From: VRUB01 sp046758085
GTDB taxonomy: Bacteria > Pseudomonadota > Gammaproteobacteria > Acidiferrobacterales > SPGG2
Direction: 5' to 3'
DNA: 13,549 nt
Assembly (NCBI GenBank): GCA_046758085.1
Contig: JBHHZP010000095.1
Span: 1 to 13,549, forward strand
Shown in pieces: positions 1 to 7,330 of this stretch. How positions within the stretch are numbered: position 1 is the first letter of the stretch; the number at the start of each line of letters is the position of its first letter. Under the pieces are notes generated by a model. That model saw nothing but the letters and a program-made list of their open reading frames with translations. It searched no databases and had not been told where the DNA came from. A program made the translations under genes and the position numbers.

Positions 1-16
1 CGAGCGCACGATTCAT
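1..16 (-). CDS. Probable start of the next gene, cut off by the window edge
   Basis: On the minus strand an ATG at 16-14 overlaps the TGA stop of the amidotransferase (13-15) in the ATGA arrangement typical of translationally coupled genes. The visible codons read M-N-R-A-L and then the window ends. An AAGG lies close upstream, but with only about one base before the ATG it is a poor ribosome binding site, so coupling would have to carry initiation. Product unknown. In loci of this family an exosortase, a further glycosyltransferase or another EPS gene would be plausible here, but nothing in five codons supports a choice. Confidence 0.3.
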
Positions 17-1911
17 GCCTTGGCGAGCACTTGCCGGTGAAAGGCCTCGAACATGAGCAACGACCACAGCACGGTGCCGTGGTCGTTGCGGGCCGATTGG
101 TGCTGGTGCACGACCCGCGCAAGAAACGCCATGTCGAACAATCCGCTATCCGCAAGAGTGGAACCCAGCACGGCCTGTCGGACCCGCTCGCGGAGCGGGC
201 CGCGAAACCAACTTGCCAGCGGCACAGCGAAGCCCATCTTGGGGCGATACAGTATGTCCGTTGGCAAATACCGTTCGAGGGCCTGCTTGAAAACGATCTT
301 GCCCTCCCGACCCTGCAATTTGAATTCCGGCGGCAGTCCGGACACCCATTCGACAAGCTCATGATCGAGCAGCGGTACGCGTACTTCGAGCGAGTGCGCC
401 ATGCTCGCGCGGTCCACCTTGGTCAGGATGTCGCCGGGCAGATAGGTCTTCAAGTCAAGGTACTGGACCAGCGACAGCGGGTGGTCTGTCGGGGCGCGTC
501 GTGCGTGAGCGCGTAACACCTCGGTTGCCTGGTAGCCCTGAAGGCTTTGACGAAAGGACGTGCTGAACAATCGCGCACGCAATGCCTCCGGCACCACCGA
601 AACACTGTGGCAGTAGGCCTCGAGGCTATTCTTCGCCAGCGCCTGAAAAGTGGACTTGGCGCGGACTACTCTTGGCGCCCAGTCGGCCTTTGGGTAGATC
701 CTGCCGAGCAGCCCGAATAGCGGACGGCGTAGTCCCTGGGGCAGCGCTGAGCGCACCCATTCTTCATAGACATGCCAGCGATAGCGCCGATAGCCGGCCA
801 GATTTTCATCCCCCCCGTCCCCGGAGAGCGCGACCGTGACGCGTTTGCGGGCAAGCTCGCACACGCGGTAGGTGGGCATGGCCGAGCTGTCTGCATACGG
901 TTCATCGTAGACAGTGGCTAGCCTGTCGAGAAGGTCGAAGTCATCCGGTTCTACCTGCTCCACGTGATGGTTCGTGCGGTGGCGTTGCGCCACTCGTGCC
1001 GCAAACTGCGCTTCGTTGTATCTGGGATCGCCGAAGGAGATGGAGCACGTGTTGACGGGCTCGGCTGACAGGCTCGCCATCATGGCGACCACCGCACTGG
1101 AGTCCACACCGCCTGACAAGAATGCCCCGAGCGGGACGTCCGAGATGAGCCGGATTCTTACGGCCTCTCGCAGGCGCGCCACAAGCTCGCCTTCGGCCTC
1201 TTCTTCGGTCATGTTCCCAACGGGCTGGAAGGGTACATCCCAGTACTCGCGCGCGACACCAAGCGGCTGGCCACGCTGCAGCGTTAGCGTATGGGCCGGC
1301 GGCAACTTGTGGACATGGGACAGAATGGACTTGGGCTCGGGTACGTAACCGTAAGCGAAGTAATCTTCCACTGCCTGCGCGTCGAGCTCCCGGGAGAGCC
1401 CGGGGTGAATCAGCAGCGCCTTGAGCTCAGAAGCGAAAAGAAACTGCTCGCCGGGAAGGCACGTATAGTACAGCGGCTTGATGCCGAGTCGGTCTCGAGC
1501 CAGGAATAGAATCTCCGCTTTTCGGTCCCAAATCGCGAAGGCGAACATGCCGCGAAAGCGTTCTACGCAGCGCTCGCCCCATTCCTCCCAGCCATGGACA
1601 ATCACCTCCGTGTCGCAGCGCGTGCGGAACACATGGCCGAGTTGTACCAGCTCCTTTCTCAACTCTACAAAGTTGTAGATTTCGCCATTGTAGACCACGC
1701 TCACTGAGCCGTCCTCGTTGAAAAGTGGCTGCTTGCCGCTGGAGAGGTCGATGATGGACAAGCGACGATGCGCGAGACCGAGCCCGGGCTCAATGTGTAC
1801 CCCTTCGTCGTCTGGACCGCGGTGAGTTTGTGCATGATTCATTCGCCCGAGAAGCCGCACATCCACCTCGCGCCTGGACGACATCTCAAAGATGCCAGCG
1901 ATGCCACACAA
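13..1911 (-). CDS. Asparagine synthase-like glutamine amidotransferase, exosortase A system type
   Basis: A 632-residue, two-domain class II glutamine amidotransferase of the AsnB type, expected in the cytoplasm. The N-terminal Ntn-hydrolase domain begins M-C-G-I, so Cys2 is the glutaminase nucleophile. RGPDDEG (31-37) and NGEIYN (75-80) belong to the same domain. The C-terminal synthetase domain has the pyrophosphatase loop SGGVDSS (266-272) and SGDGGDE (363-369). Such enzymes release ammonia from glutamine and transfer it to an ATP-activated carboxylate. In EPS loci this fits amidation of a uronic-acid sugar or a related acceptor (inference). Length and context match the family called amidotransferase 1, exosortase A system-associated. 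The start codon is TTG at 1911-1909: no in-frame ATG places Cys at position 2, and GGGGGAA lies 5 nt upstream. It follows the glycosyltransferase gene by 30 nt. Confidence 0.93.
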   Translation of the reverse strand: MCGIAGIFEMSSRREVDVRLLGRMNHAQTHRGPDDEGVHIEPGLGLAHRRLSIIDLSSGKQPLFNEDGSVSVVYNGEIYNFVELRKELVQLGHVFRTRCDTEVIVHGWEEWGERCVERFRGMFAFAIWDRKAEILFLARDRLGIKPLYYTCLPGEQFLFASELKALLIHPGLSRELDAQAVEDYFAYGYVPEPKSILSHVHKLPPAHTLTLQRGQPLGVAREYWDVPFQPVGNMTEEEAEGELVARLREAVRIRLISDVPLGAFLSGGVDSSAVVAMMASLSAEPVNTCSISFGDPRYNEAQFAARVAQRHRTNHHVEQVEPDDFDLLDRLATVYDEPYADSSAMPTYRVCELARKRVTVALSGDGGDENLAGYRRYRWHVYEEWVRSALPQGLRRPLFGLLGRIYPKADWAPRVVRAKSTFQALAKNSLEAYCHSVSVVPEALRARLFSTSFRQSLQGYQATEVLRAHARRAPTDHPLSLVQYLDLKTYLPGDILTKVDRASMAHSLEVRVPLLDHELVEWVSGLPPEFKLQGREGKIVFKQALERYLPTDILYRPKMGFAVPLASWFRGPLRERVRQAVLGSTLADSGLFDMAFLARVVHQHQSARNDHGTVLWSLLMFEAFHRQVLAKA

Positions 1912-1916
1912 TGTCG

Positions 1917-1923
1917 TTCCCCC
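1917..1923 (-). promoter_or_regulatory. Ribosome binding site supporting a TTG start
   Basis: The minus strand reads GGGGGAA, then five bases, then TTG, the start of the amidotransferase. The purine run and its spacing are acceptable for a Shine-Dalgarno element, though it is not the canonical GGAGG. It matters because it supports the non-ATG start that Cys2 demands. Confidence 0.45.
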
Positions 1924-1941
1924 GGTATCCCGCCTGACCCG

Positions 1942-3141
1942 TCAGCGCCGCAACACGGTGTCGTAAAGCGCCTGGTACCGGCGCACCATGCCGTCAATAC
2001 TGAACTCGCGCTCGATGCGTTCGCGTGCAGCGCGACCATGGCACCACCTCAAGGCCGGATCATGAACATATGCGATCATTGCCTGGGCCATTGCTGCCGG
2101 GTCGCCCGCGGGTACCATCATGCCGGTGACGCCATCGACGACGATCTCTGGTGTACCGCCGACGCGCGTGCTCACGGTAGGGAGCCCGGTCGCCATGGCC
2201 TCCAACAGCGTGTTGGAAATGCCCTCGCCCAGGGACGGCAGCACGAAGACGTCGAAGCCGCGCAGTAAACGCGCGACGTCATCTCTGGGTCCCGCGAGCC
2301 AGGCGATCTCGGTCGCGTTTGCATCCTCGAGCAGTCTTTCTATCTCAGGCTGTAACGGGCCGTCTCCGACGAGAACGAGCCGTAGCGTCTTGCGTCCGTC
2401 GGGGAGTTGCTCCAGCAACCGCAGGAACGCATGGACTAATGTGAGCGGGTCTTTGACGTGCGCCAACCGCCCGACGTTCCCAATGACGATGCTATCTGAG
2501 TTGCAAAAACCGGAGACTGGTAAACGCGTGCGGCGTTCCGAGGCCGGGCAAAAACGGTGCGTATCTACGCCATTATATATGTGGGCAATCTTCCGCTCCG
2601 CGATGCCGACGGTGTCGCGCAACCATGCGGCCAGATCATGCGACATCGGAACGTAGCGGTGCACGAAGGGCGAGCAAACACGACGTAAAGCGTTGTATTT
2701 CCAGCTGTTTCCGTGAAGATCCATGATATCCCGCCCATGCTCGCCATGGATGCGATGCGGTACCCCGGCGAGCACTCCTATGAGGACGCTATCTAACGCT
2801 GCCAGATTGCGCGTATGAAGGATCGCTGGGCGTAATCGGCGAAGGAGCCGCCAGAGTTTCAGGTACACAGTGGGATCTTTTCCTTCTTTCTTGTTGAGCG
2901 CGAAAATCGATACATCTTTGCGGTGGATACGAGAGCGAAAGTCCGAGTAGTCGGTAAGGGATACGATCGCATGGCGATATAGCTCATCTGGCATTCGATT
3001 GATGATATTGACCAGACCGTTCTCCAGGCCCCCGATATGTAGGCGGTAGATGATATGCGCCACCAAAGGCGCGCTGTTCGGGGCGCGAGCCATTTTGCCG
3101 TTACCGCTAACGCTGTCGACCTGCTGGGCTAGTAACATCAT
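1942..3141 (-). CDS. GT4 glycosyltransferase, PEP-CTERM/EpsH1 system type (TIGR03088-like)
   Basis: A 399-residue GT-B fold glycosyltransferase of family 4, expected at the cytoplasmic face of the inner membrane and adding a sugar to the lipid-linked EPS unit. The acceptor side has GGLE (37-40), with an EHGRD region near 134-138. The nucleotide-sugar side has YNGVD (189-193), GNVGRL (221-226) and LVGDGPL (257-263). The EX7E motif has E306 and E314 in the segment PSLGEG...LLEAMATG. Residues match what I recall of the second sugar transferase in exosortase A loci. Donor and acceptor cannot be read from sequence. The start is ATG at 3141, with another ATG directly after it. Met17 (3093) is an alternative and would remove a poorly conserved-looking leader. 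The preceding glycosyltransferase stops 10 nt upstream, so the two are probably cotranscribed and coupled. Confidence 0.9.
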   Translation of the reverse strand: MMLLAQQVDSVSGNGKMARAPNSAPLVAHIIYRLHIGGLENGLVNIINRMPDELYRHAIVSLTDYSDFRSRIHRKDVSIFALNKKEGKDPTVYLKLWRLLRRLRPAILHTRNLAALDSVLIGVLAGVPHRIHGEHGRDIMDLHGNSWKYNALRRVCSPFVHRYVPMSHDLAAWLRDTVGIAERKIAHIYNGVDTHRFCPASERRTRLPVSGFCNSDSIVIGNVGRLAHVKDPLTLVHAFLRLLEQLPDGRKTLRLVLVGDGPLQPEIERLLEDANATEIAWLAGPRDDVARLLRGFDVFVLPSLGEGISNTLLEAMATGLPTVSTRVGGTPEIVVDGVTGMMVPAGDPAAMAQAMIAYVHDPALRWCHGRAARERIEREFSIDGMVRRYQALYDTVLRR

Positions 3142-3151
3142 GGACCACCGG

Positions 3152-4405
3152 CTAGTCCTGGTCAGCAGGTCTCCCGCTTCCCGGCGCGTGCGCGACCGGC
3201 GACGTGTCCGCTTCCAGGACTTGCCTCAGTCGTTCCATATTGCTGGTCCAGTTATAGCTGTTCAGCACGAATCGTCGACCCAGCTCGCCCAGAGCTGAGC
3301 CGTTGTCCGTGCAAAGCAGCTCGACGGCTCGGTCGGCCAATGCGTTTGCGCCGTCCGCCACCAGATTCGCAAGCACCGGGCACGGCTTGATGCCGGCCAT
3401 GGCCGCGGGGGTTGCGACAACAGACTTCGCCATGGCCATCGCTTCCAGTATCTTGTTTTGCACGCCCCTGGCGATCCGCAGCGGCACTACGGCGGCATGG
3501 GCATGCGCGAGATAAGGACGAACGTCAGACACCATTCCTGTGACATGCACACCGGCCTGGTATGCCAGCTCACGCACCGCCTGCACGGGGTGTGCCCCCA
3601 CGATGTAAAAGCGGCACGCCTGAACGCGTCTGCGAACCGTGGGGAAGATTTCGGAGACAAACCATTGCACCGCATCGACATTGGGCCAGTAGTCCATGGC
3701 CCCAGTGAAGACCAGGACCTTGTCTCCCGGAGGGTATGGATTTGGATAGTCTTCCGAAGGTGAGAAATAGTCTGTGTCCACACCGTTTTCGATATGGACA
3801 ACGCGCTCGGCCACCTCGGGCGCACATGTTTTGAACAACTCCGCCTCGGCCCTGGATACAAAAATGCTTGCGTCGAACCGAGCGGCCACGATCCGCTCGT
3901 ACCGCAACAGATTTCGGTGTTCACGCTTGTAGAGCCAGCTCGTGGGCCAGCGCTTGCGCCCACTGTACTGGCGCCATTTGTCGGAGTCTACATCCACGAA
4001 ATCGATCACACTGCGCAGCTCCGGTCGTAGGTGGCGGATCACATACTGCGCCATAGCGGCGGAGTAGACCAGGACTCGGGTGATGTTGTAAGTCCTCAGT
4101 GTGGAATGCACCCAGGCCTGAAGGCCAGGATCGTGATAATAGGGAAGCGTCAAAGGTTCGCCCGTCACCAGGGCCTTTGCGCTACGCAGCCGTGCATGCC
4201 CTGGCCTCAGTACGGCGACATGGAGCTCAGCGCAGGCCTCACGCACGGCAGCAACATGGTCCCAGTCATTTGGATCATCCACAAACGTCCCCACGTGGAC
4301 GCGATACCTCGGGGCCAGGTAGCTCAGAACATTCCAGGAGCGAATCTTGTCGCCCTTGTTGGGGGGATAGGGTAGACGATGCACCAGGAAAAGGAGGTCT
4401 TCCAT
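3152..4405 (-). CDS. Glycosyltransferase, PEP-CTERM/EpsH1 system type (TIGR03087-like)
   Basis: A 417-residue GT-B/GT4-type glycosyltransferase. The N-terminal PPNKGDK motif (14-20) is the glycine-rich acceptor-side loop characteristic of this subfamily. DFVDVDSDKW lies at 135-144, ENGVD at 206-210, a VLVFTGAMDYWPN nucleotide-binding-domain entry at 230-242, and GVQNKILEAMAM at 314-325 stands where other GT4 enzymes carry EX7E. This pattern matches the first sugar transferase associated with exosortase A systems. It should act in the cytoplasm on the growing lipid-linked saccharide. The sugar is unknown. The C-terminus (about 400-417) is proline- and glycine-rich and looks disordered. The ATG start lies 4 nt after the FemAB stop codon with no clear Shine-Dalgarno sequence, which suggests translational coupling. 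Confidence 0.9.
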   Translation of the reverse strand: MEDLLFLVHRLPYPPNKGDKIRSWNVLSYLAPRYRVHVGTFVDDPNDWDHVAAVREACAELHVAVLRPGHARLRSAKALVTGEPLTLPYYHDPGLQAWVHSTLRTYNITRVLVYSAAMAQYVIRHLRPELRSVIDFVDVDSDKWRQYSGRKRWPTSWLYKREHRNLLRYERIVAARFDASIFVSRAEAELFKTCAPEVAERVVHIENGVDTDYFSPSEDYPNPYPPGDKVLVFTGAMDYWPNVDAVQWFVSEIFPTVRRRVQACRFYIVGAHPVQAVRELAYQAGVHVTGMVSDVRPYLAHAHAAVVPLRIARGVQNKILEAMAMAKSVVATPAAMAGIKPCPVLANLVADGANALADRAVELLCTDNGSALGELGRRFVLNSYNWTSNMERLRQVLEADTSPVAHAPGSGRPADQD

Positions 4406-4409
4406 GAGA

Positions 4410-5435
4410 CTAGCCTAGATTTCTGGCGATGAGCGGTCCCAACAGCTTCGTGAGCGAAAGCGGCATATGCTTCCACAGCTGCACCAGCAGCCGGTACCTT
4501 GGGTTCAATGGGCTGATGTCCGGCGTGCTTTCGGCGTTGAGCAGAAGGTACTCATAGTGAAGCGGCTCGGGCTCGAACCCCCAGTGTATCTTGAAGCTAT
4601 ACGAGCCCGTTCCTTTCTTGCTGCGCCCGTAATCAAAAATGCGCACGCCGCGCTCACCCGCTCTGCGCATCAGCTCCCAATACATGAAATCGTTGCCAGC
4701 AACCGCACGCGCCTCCGGTAGACCGCCGCCGTAATAAGGCAAAACTGTGTCACGAAAATAAAAGCTCATGACGCTACTGATAGGCCTTCCGTTGTGTGTG
4801 ATAGTAAGCACTTCGCAGTCCGGCCCGAACACTTTCTGAAGGATGCGAAAGTATTTCTTGGAAAACACCGGCGTACCGAGGTTACGCACGCTAGCCGCGT
4901 AGATGTCATAAAAACGGTTAACGTCGGTATCGATTTTGCTGACAAGACCCGCCTTGATCCCCTGTCGAATCATACGACGTTGCTTGCGCGGGATTGCAAG
5001 CAAATTATTGTCAGGGTCGGGGTCGATTTCTTTTCGAAAGATGACGTACAGGTCTTTGGTTGTCCATTTCGGCTGGTACGGTGTCTGATTTCGAAGCTCG
5101 AGGTAGTCAACATTAAGTTCCCGCGCTACCTCAATGGTTTTCTCTTCCAACACATTACGCGTAGCATCGTCTTCTGCAACGATGCCGCCATATACGCAAA
5201 AAGGAGTAGAAATCAGTGCGTTGCCAAAAAGCCAACTGCGAATGTGTGCCAAGGGTATTACGCCACAAATTCGTCCTTCCCGCTCAGCATAATAATAGTA
5301 GGTGGGGTGACCAAAGCTGCGGTCGAGCACCTGCTTCCACCCTGCTCGATGAAAGAAGGTGGCCTCGGGACTTGCTGAGACAAAAGCATCCCAGCGGCCA
5401 GCCGAATGCCACTCAAGCTCGTGGACAGTCAACAT
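4410..5435 (-). CDS. FemAB-related acyltransferase, PEP-CTERM system type (TIGR03019-like)
   Basis: A 341-residue protein with two GNAT-like halves as in FemAB peptidyltransferases. Landmarks are WDAFVSASPEATFFHRAGW (15-33), a LELRNQTPYQPKW stretch (112-124), PRKQRRMIRQG (149-159), a basic helix typical of the family, and IFDYGRSKKGTGSYSFK (266-282) near the C-terminus, matching the signature of the exosortase-associated group. FemAB proteins transfer aminoacyl groups from aminoacyl-tRNA. In EPS loci an acyl or aminoacyl modification of the polymer is the usual inference, unproven here. I chose the ATG at 5435. The reading frame extends ten codons upstream to a GTG at 5465, but that has no ribosome binding site and adds residues atypical of the family. 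GC is lower than in the glycosyltransferase genes. Confidence 0.88.
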   Translation of the reverse strand: MLTVHELEWHSAGRWDAFVSASPEATFFHRAGWKQVLDRSFGHPTYYYYAEREGRICGVIPLAHIRSWLFGNALISTPFCVYGGIVAEDDATRNVLEEKTIEVARELNVDYLELRNQTPYQPKWTTKDLYVIFRKEIDPDPDNNLLAIPRKQRRMIRQGIKAGLVSKIDTDVNRFYDIYAASVRNLGTPVFSKKYFRILQKVFGPDCEVLTITHNGRPISSVMSFYFRDTVLPYYGGGLPEARAVAGNDFMYWELMRRAGERGVRIFDYGRSKKGTGSYSFKIHWGFEPEPLHYEYLLLNAESTPDISPLNPRYRLLVQLWKHMPLSLTKLLGPLIARNLG

Positions 5436-5583
5436 TTCTGACTTTCTAGAACCCGTAGAACCCACGCTGCACGCAGGCGACAGTCAATCATGTTTCGCGA
5501 AGTCGCGATACCAAGGTGTTTTCGGCGTGCCAGTATCCCAATTTATTTGCCTTTGGGAAAAGCTGTGCTGGGTTTGCGCTCTA

Positions 5584-5982
5584 TCAAGTGCGGAAGTTAG
5601 AAAGCCATAATCGTTTTACTGCGAGCAGAAAACCTAACCCGCAAATTATGCCCAGCTGGTTATAAGAGAAATCCACCACACTCATTTCTCTACCGAATGC
5701 CGGCTGGAGCGCTTCAGCAATTAAACCGATAAGACTCACGACTATAAAAGATATGCTAAGCCGCAATGCGGAAAAAGCGCGTAGTAAGTCTGTAAACATC
5801 AATAGGCTTAAAAGGGCAAGAATACCATACGCCGGTATGTGGAATAGGTTCCACCACCGAGGAGAAAGCACTTCGCTTGCGGGCGTGTCTTCCGGCATGA
5901 AACTGGCAACGAGAATAACGGCTAGCCAAACGATCCAGAGAAAAATAACGGCCCCTTGTAGGTATGGTCGTCTAATCTCCAT
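5584..5982 (-). CDS. VanZ-like four-helix inner-membrane protein
   Basis: A 132-residue hydrophobic protein with four likely membrane helices, at about 10-29, 47-65, 74-91 and 105-123. Conserved VanZ-family features are visible: FHIPAYGIL (47-55) before helix 2, and a charged/polar signature E90, Q93, R98, D104, N108 and G111 in the segment AEALQPAFGR plus SVVDFSYNQLG. VanZ itself is linked to teicoplanin resistance in Gram-positive bacteria. Homologues in proteobacterial EPS loci have no established function. The gene overlaps the 3' end of the deacetylase by 11 nt in another frame and has no clear Shine-Dalgarno sequence, so it is probably coupled to it. GC is low: lines 5641-5760 count 52 of 120 (43%). 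After it come about 150 nt without a gene before the FemAB start. Confidence 0.8.
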   Translation of the reverse strand: MEIRRPYLQGAVIFLWIVWLAVILVASFMPEDTPASEVLSPRWWNLFHIPAYGILALLSLLMFTDLLRAFSALRLSISFIVVSLIGLIAEALQPAFGREMSVVDFSYNQLGIICGLGFLLAVKRLWLSNFRT

Positions 5983-6865
5983 GAGTTTTCGTGGACTTTC
6001 TGCGTTCCAAAAAGTTCAGGTCTGTCAAAATGTCTTTCACTGTCGTAAATTCAAAGTCGCAGAGCAGCCTTGTTAGGCGCTCTTCGCACCTGTGTAGGTT
6101 ATTGTAATGGCGAAACCGCGACAGCCAGCCAGACCCTATGCGCGGTTGATGCGGGTCAATTTCCCACGGATGCAAATAAAATATGAATGGTCGACCTTCC
6201 TTGTTATTGATGCTTTTCAGTGCCCTTCTGCTTAAAGCGTACGGAAACAGACGAAAGTAACCCCCTCCCGATACGGGAAATCGCCATTTAAACAACTCGA
6301 CGGTTGACATAGGAAACTCAGCGATCGAGTGGCCATCCGGTGTTTGCACCCGATAGGGATGTCGTGAACTACCCGGCATTCCATAGCGATCGTGGTGTAT
6401 AGGGAATATGCTGGAATCATAAACAAACCCGAGCTCCACCAAGCTATCCAGCGCCCATGTAGAGCGCTCGGTAATCGAGTAACTTGCTGCGCGATAACCT
6501 TGGACGGGCGTCTGCATGATATCTTCCAAAATATTCTTAGCGCGCAGCGTGTCCTCCCGAAAAACCTCCGGATTCTGGTTGTAGACTAACTCGTGACAGT
6601 AGCCATGACAGCCGATTTCGTGTCCTCGCGTGGATATCTCCTGAACGAGACGTGGGTATCTTTCGGCCACCCACCCTAGTACGAAGAACGTGCCCTTGCA
6701 GCCACGCTCATCGAAGATATCCAACAGCCGGTAGGTATTTTGCTCGACCCGCGACTCGTAGGTGTCCCAGTCATACTGGTTTATCGTGCTTGCGAATGCC
6801 GAGACCTGGAAGTAGTCCTCGACGTCGACTGTCAGGGCGTTTTTGATGGGTTGAGCTACAGCCAT
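5972..6865 (-). CDS. Polysaccharide deacetylase with DUF3473 tail, exosortase A system type (TIGR03006-like)
   Basis: A 297-residue NodB-type carbohydrate esterase 4. Motif 1 is TVDVEDYF (12-19) with D14 and D17. Motif 2 is GHEIGCHGYCH (81-91), giving metal ligands H87 and H91. Motif 3 is GYRAASYS (123-130) with R125. The C-terminal DUF3473 part includes FPVSGGGYFRLFP (196-208) and YLHPWEID (230-237), where H232 is the likely late catalytic histidine. Such enzymes remove N- or O-acetyl groups from polysaccharide. No signal peptide is visible, which is usual for this subgroup as I recall it, so lipid-linked intermediates on the cytoplasmic side or a non-classical route are both possible. The ATG at 6865 begins directly before the conserved N-terminal block. 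The upstream sequence is AT-rich without a clear Shine-Dalgarno sequence. The 3' end overlaps the VanZ-like gene by 11 nt. Confidence 0.92.
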   Translation of the reverse strand: MAVAQPIKNALTVDVEDYFQVSAFASTINQYDWDTYESRVEQNTYRLLDIFDERGCKGTFFVLGWVAERYPRLVQEISTRGHEIGCHGYCHELVYNQNPEVFREDTLRAKNILEDIMQTPVQGYRAASYSITERSTWALDSLVELGFVYDSSIFPIHHDRYGMPGSSRHPYRVQTPDGHSIAEFPMSTVELFKWRFPVSGGGYFRLFPYALSRRALKSINNKEGRPFIFYLHPWEIDPHQPRIGSGWLSRFRHYNNLHRCEERLTRLLCDFEFTTVKDILTDLNFLERRKSTKTHGD

Positions 6866-6935
6866 AGTTGTACAAAATTTAAGTTACAAGATGCAAAGAA
6901 GCGTTAGCCGATAGTCTTGAGGAGCGAGCCGCTAA

Positions 6936-6960
6936 CCGCAAAGACCGCAAAGAACCAGAG
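6936..6960 (+). repeat. Dispersed repeat, diverged copy with two perfect 9-nt units
   Basis: CCGCAAAGA occurs twice in tandem (6936-6944 and 6945-6953), followed by ACCAGAG. The 9-nt spacing and the CGCARAGA core match the other copies in this window. A 6-bp inverted repeat GTTAGC/GCTAAC overlaps its left edge. Confidence 0.55.
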
Positions 6961-7114
6961 TACGGGGAAACAGGCAAATCGATCACGCTAATCATCAATG
7001 CAGCACACCAATCAGGTTGTACTCTTGTAGTGCACGAACGTTTTTGTGCGCTACCAGTGCATGCACCCATCGAAGTGGCATGCTCTTACGTAGTGCGGTC
7101 TAACCCGAATATTT

Positions 7115-7145
7115 CACCGCGGAGCGCGCAGAGAACGCAGAGGCT
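7115..7145 (+). repeat. Dispersed repeat, second diverged copy
   Basis: The stretch contains CGCGCAGAGAACGCAGAGG, in the same orientation as the copy at 13479. The 9-nt unit ending in CGCAGAGA repeats about twice, and the CACCGCGGAG start resembles the CACACCAGAG start of the better copies. Confidence 0.55.
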
Positions 7146-7225
7146 TAATCTGAAACGGTGTTGCTCCTGCCGTCGAAGCGGATACGCTGTCACAGTTTGT
7201 ACCTCTGCTCGGGTGTCACCCGCGC

Positions 7226-7277
7226 GTGTTTAGTTGTTTGTTTTCTCTGCGATCTTTGCGATCTCTGGTGTGAGTTC
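7226..7277 (-). repeat. Inverted copy of the 41-52 bp dispersed repeat
   Basis: Read on the minus strand from 7277, it begins GAACTCACACCAGAGA, continues with the 9-nt units AGATCGCAA and AGATCGCAG, and ends in AACAAA at 7237. Against 13479-13519 on the plus strand it matches 38 of 41 positions. A weaker extension to 7226 (TAAACAC against TAGACAC) brings the comparison to about 44 of 52. The two copies are in opposite orientation and flank the five-gene export block. Confidence 0.85.
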
Positions 7278-7287
7278 TTGCAATTTC

Positions 7288-7324
7288 CGGGCTAGAATGG
7301 GTGCACCGGGGCCCTGTTAGCCCG
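7288..7324 (-). repeat. 7-bp inverted repeat just downstream of the ATPase gene
   Basis: CGGGCTA at 7288-7294 pairs with TAGCCCG at 7318-7324 across a 23-nt loop that itself contains the palindromes GTGCAC and GGGCCC. It begins 7 nt after the ATPase stop codon on the transcribed strand. No U-run follows, so it is not a standard intrinsic terminator. It could be an RNA 3'-end stabiliser or a protein site. Confidence 0.35.
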
Positions 7325-7330
7325 CCCCCA

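Larger units (their letters stand above)
6866..7330. other. 465-bp intergenic region with three copies of a dispersed repeat
   Basis: No convincing gene lies here. The reading frames of 63-67 codons on either strand have no family resemblance. The region holds three members of a 9-nt-periodic repeat family (6936-6960, 7115-7145 and 7226-7277) and a 7-bp inverted repeat (7288-7324). It also holds a 6-bp GTTAGC/GCTAAC inverted repeat (6903-6908 and 6931-6936) and a perfect palindrome GTGCATGCAC (7057-7066). The AT-rich stretch just before the deacetylase start (about 6866-6895) could hold a promoter, but I see no hexamer pair of good quality. The gap splits the cluster into an export block and a modification/glycosyltransferase block, so a second promoter here is reasonable but unproven. 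Confidence 0.6.

Noticed and set aside
4794..5378. Plus-strand frame of 194 codons opposite the FemAB gene
   Set aside because: Antisense to a gene with clear family motifs. No domain, signal or ribosome binding site supports it.
5436..5465. Ten-residue N-terminal extension of the FemAB protein from a GTG
   Set aside because: No ribosome binding site precedes the GTG, and the extra residues do not fit the family N-terminus. The ATG at 5435 is preferred.
7099..7105. GTCTAAC, and GTTAGAC at 13522-13528, as parts of integron attC sites
   Set aside because: Neither has a partner core site at a suitable distance, and no gene cassette or integrase is seen.
6879..7233. Small frames of 63-67 codons in the large intergenic gap
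   Set aside because: They run across the repeat copies, lack a ribosome binding site and resemble no protein I know.
6936..7277. The repeats read as a CRISPR array
   Set aside because: Units are 9 nt in tandem within each copy, copies are unevenly spaced and in both orientations, and no cas gene is present.
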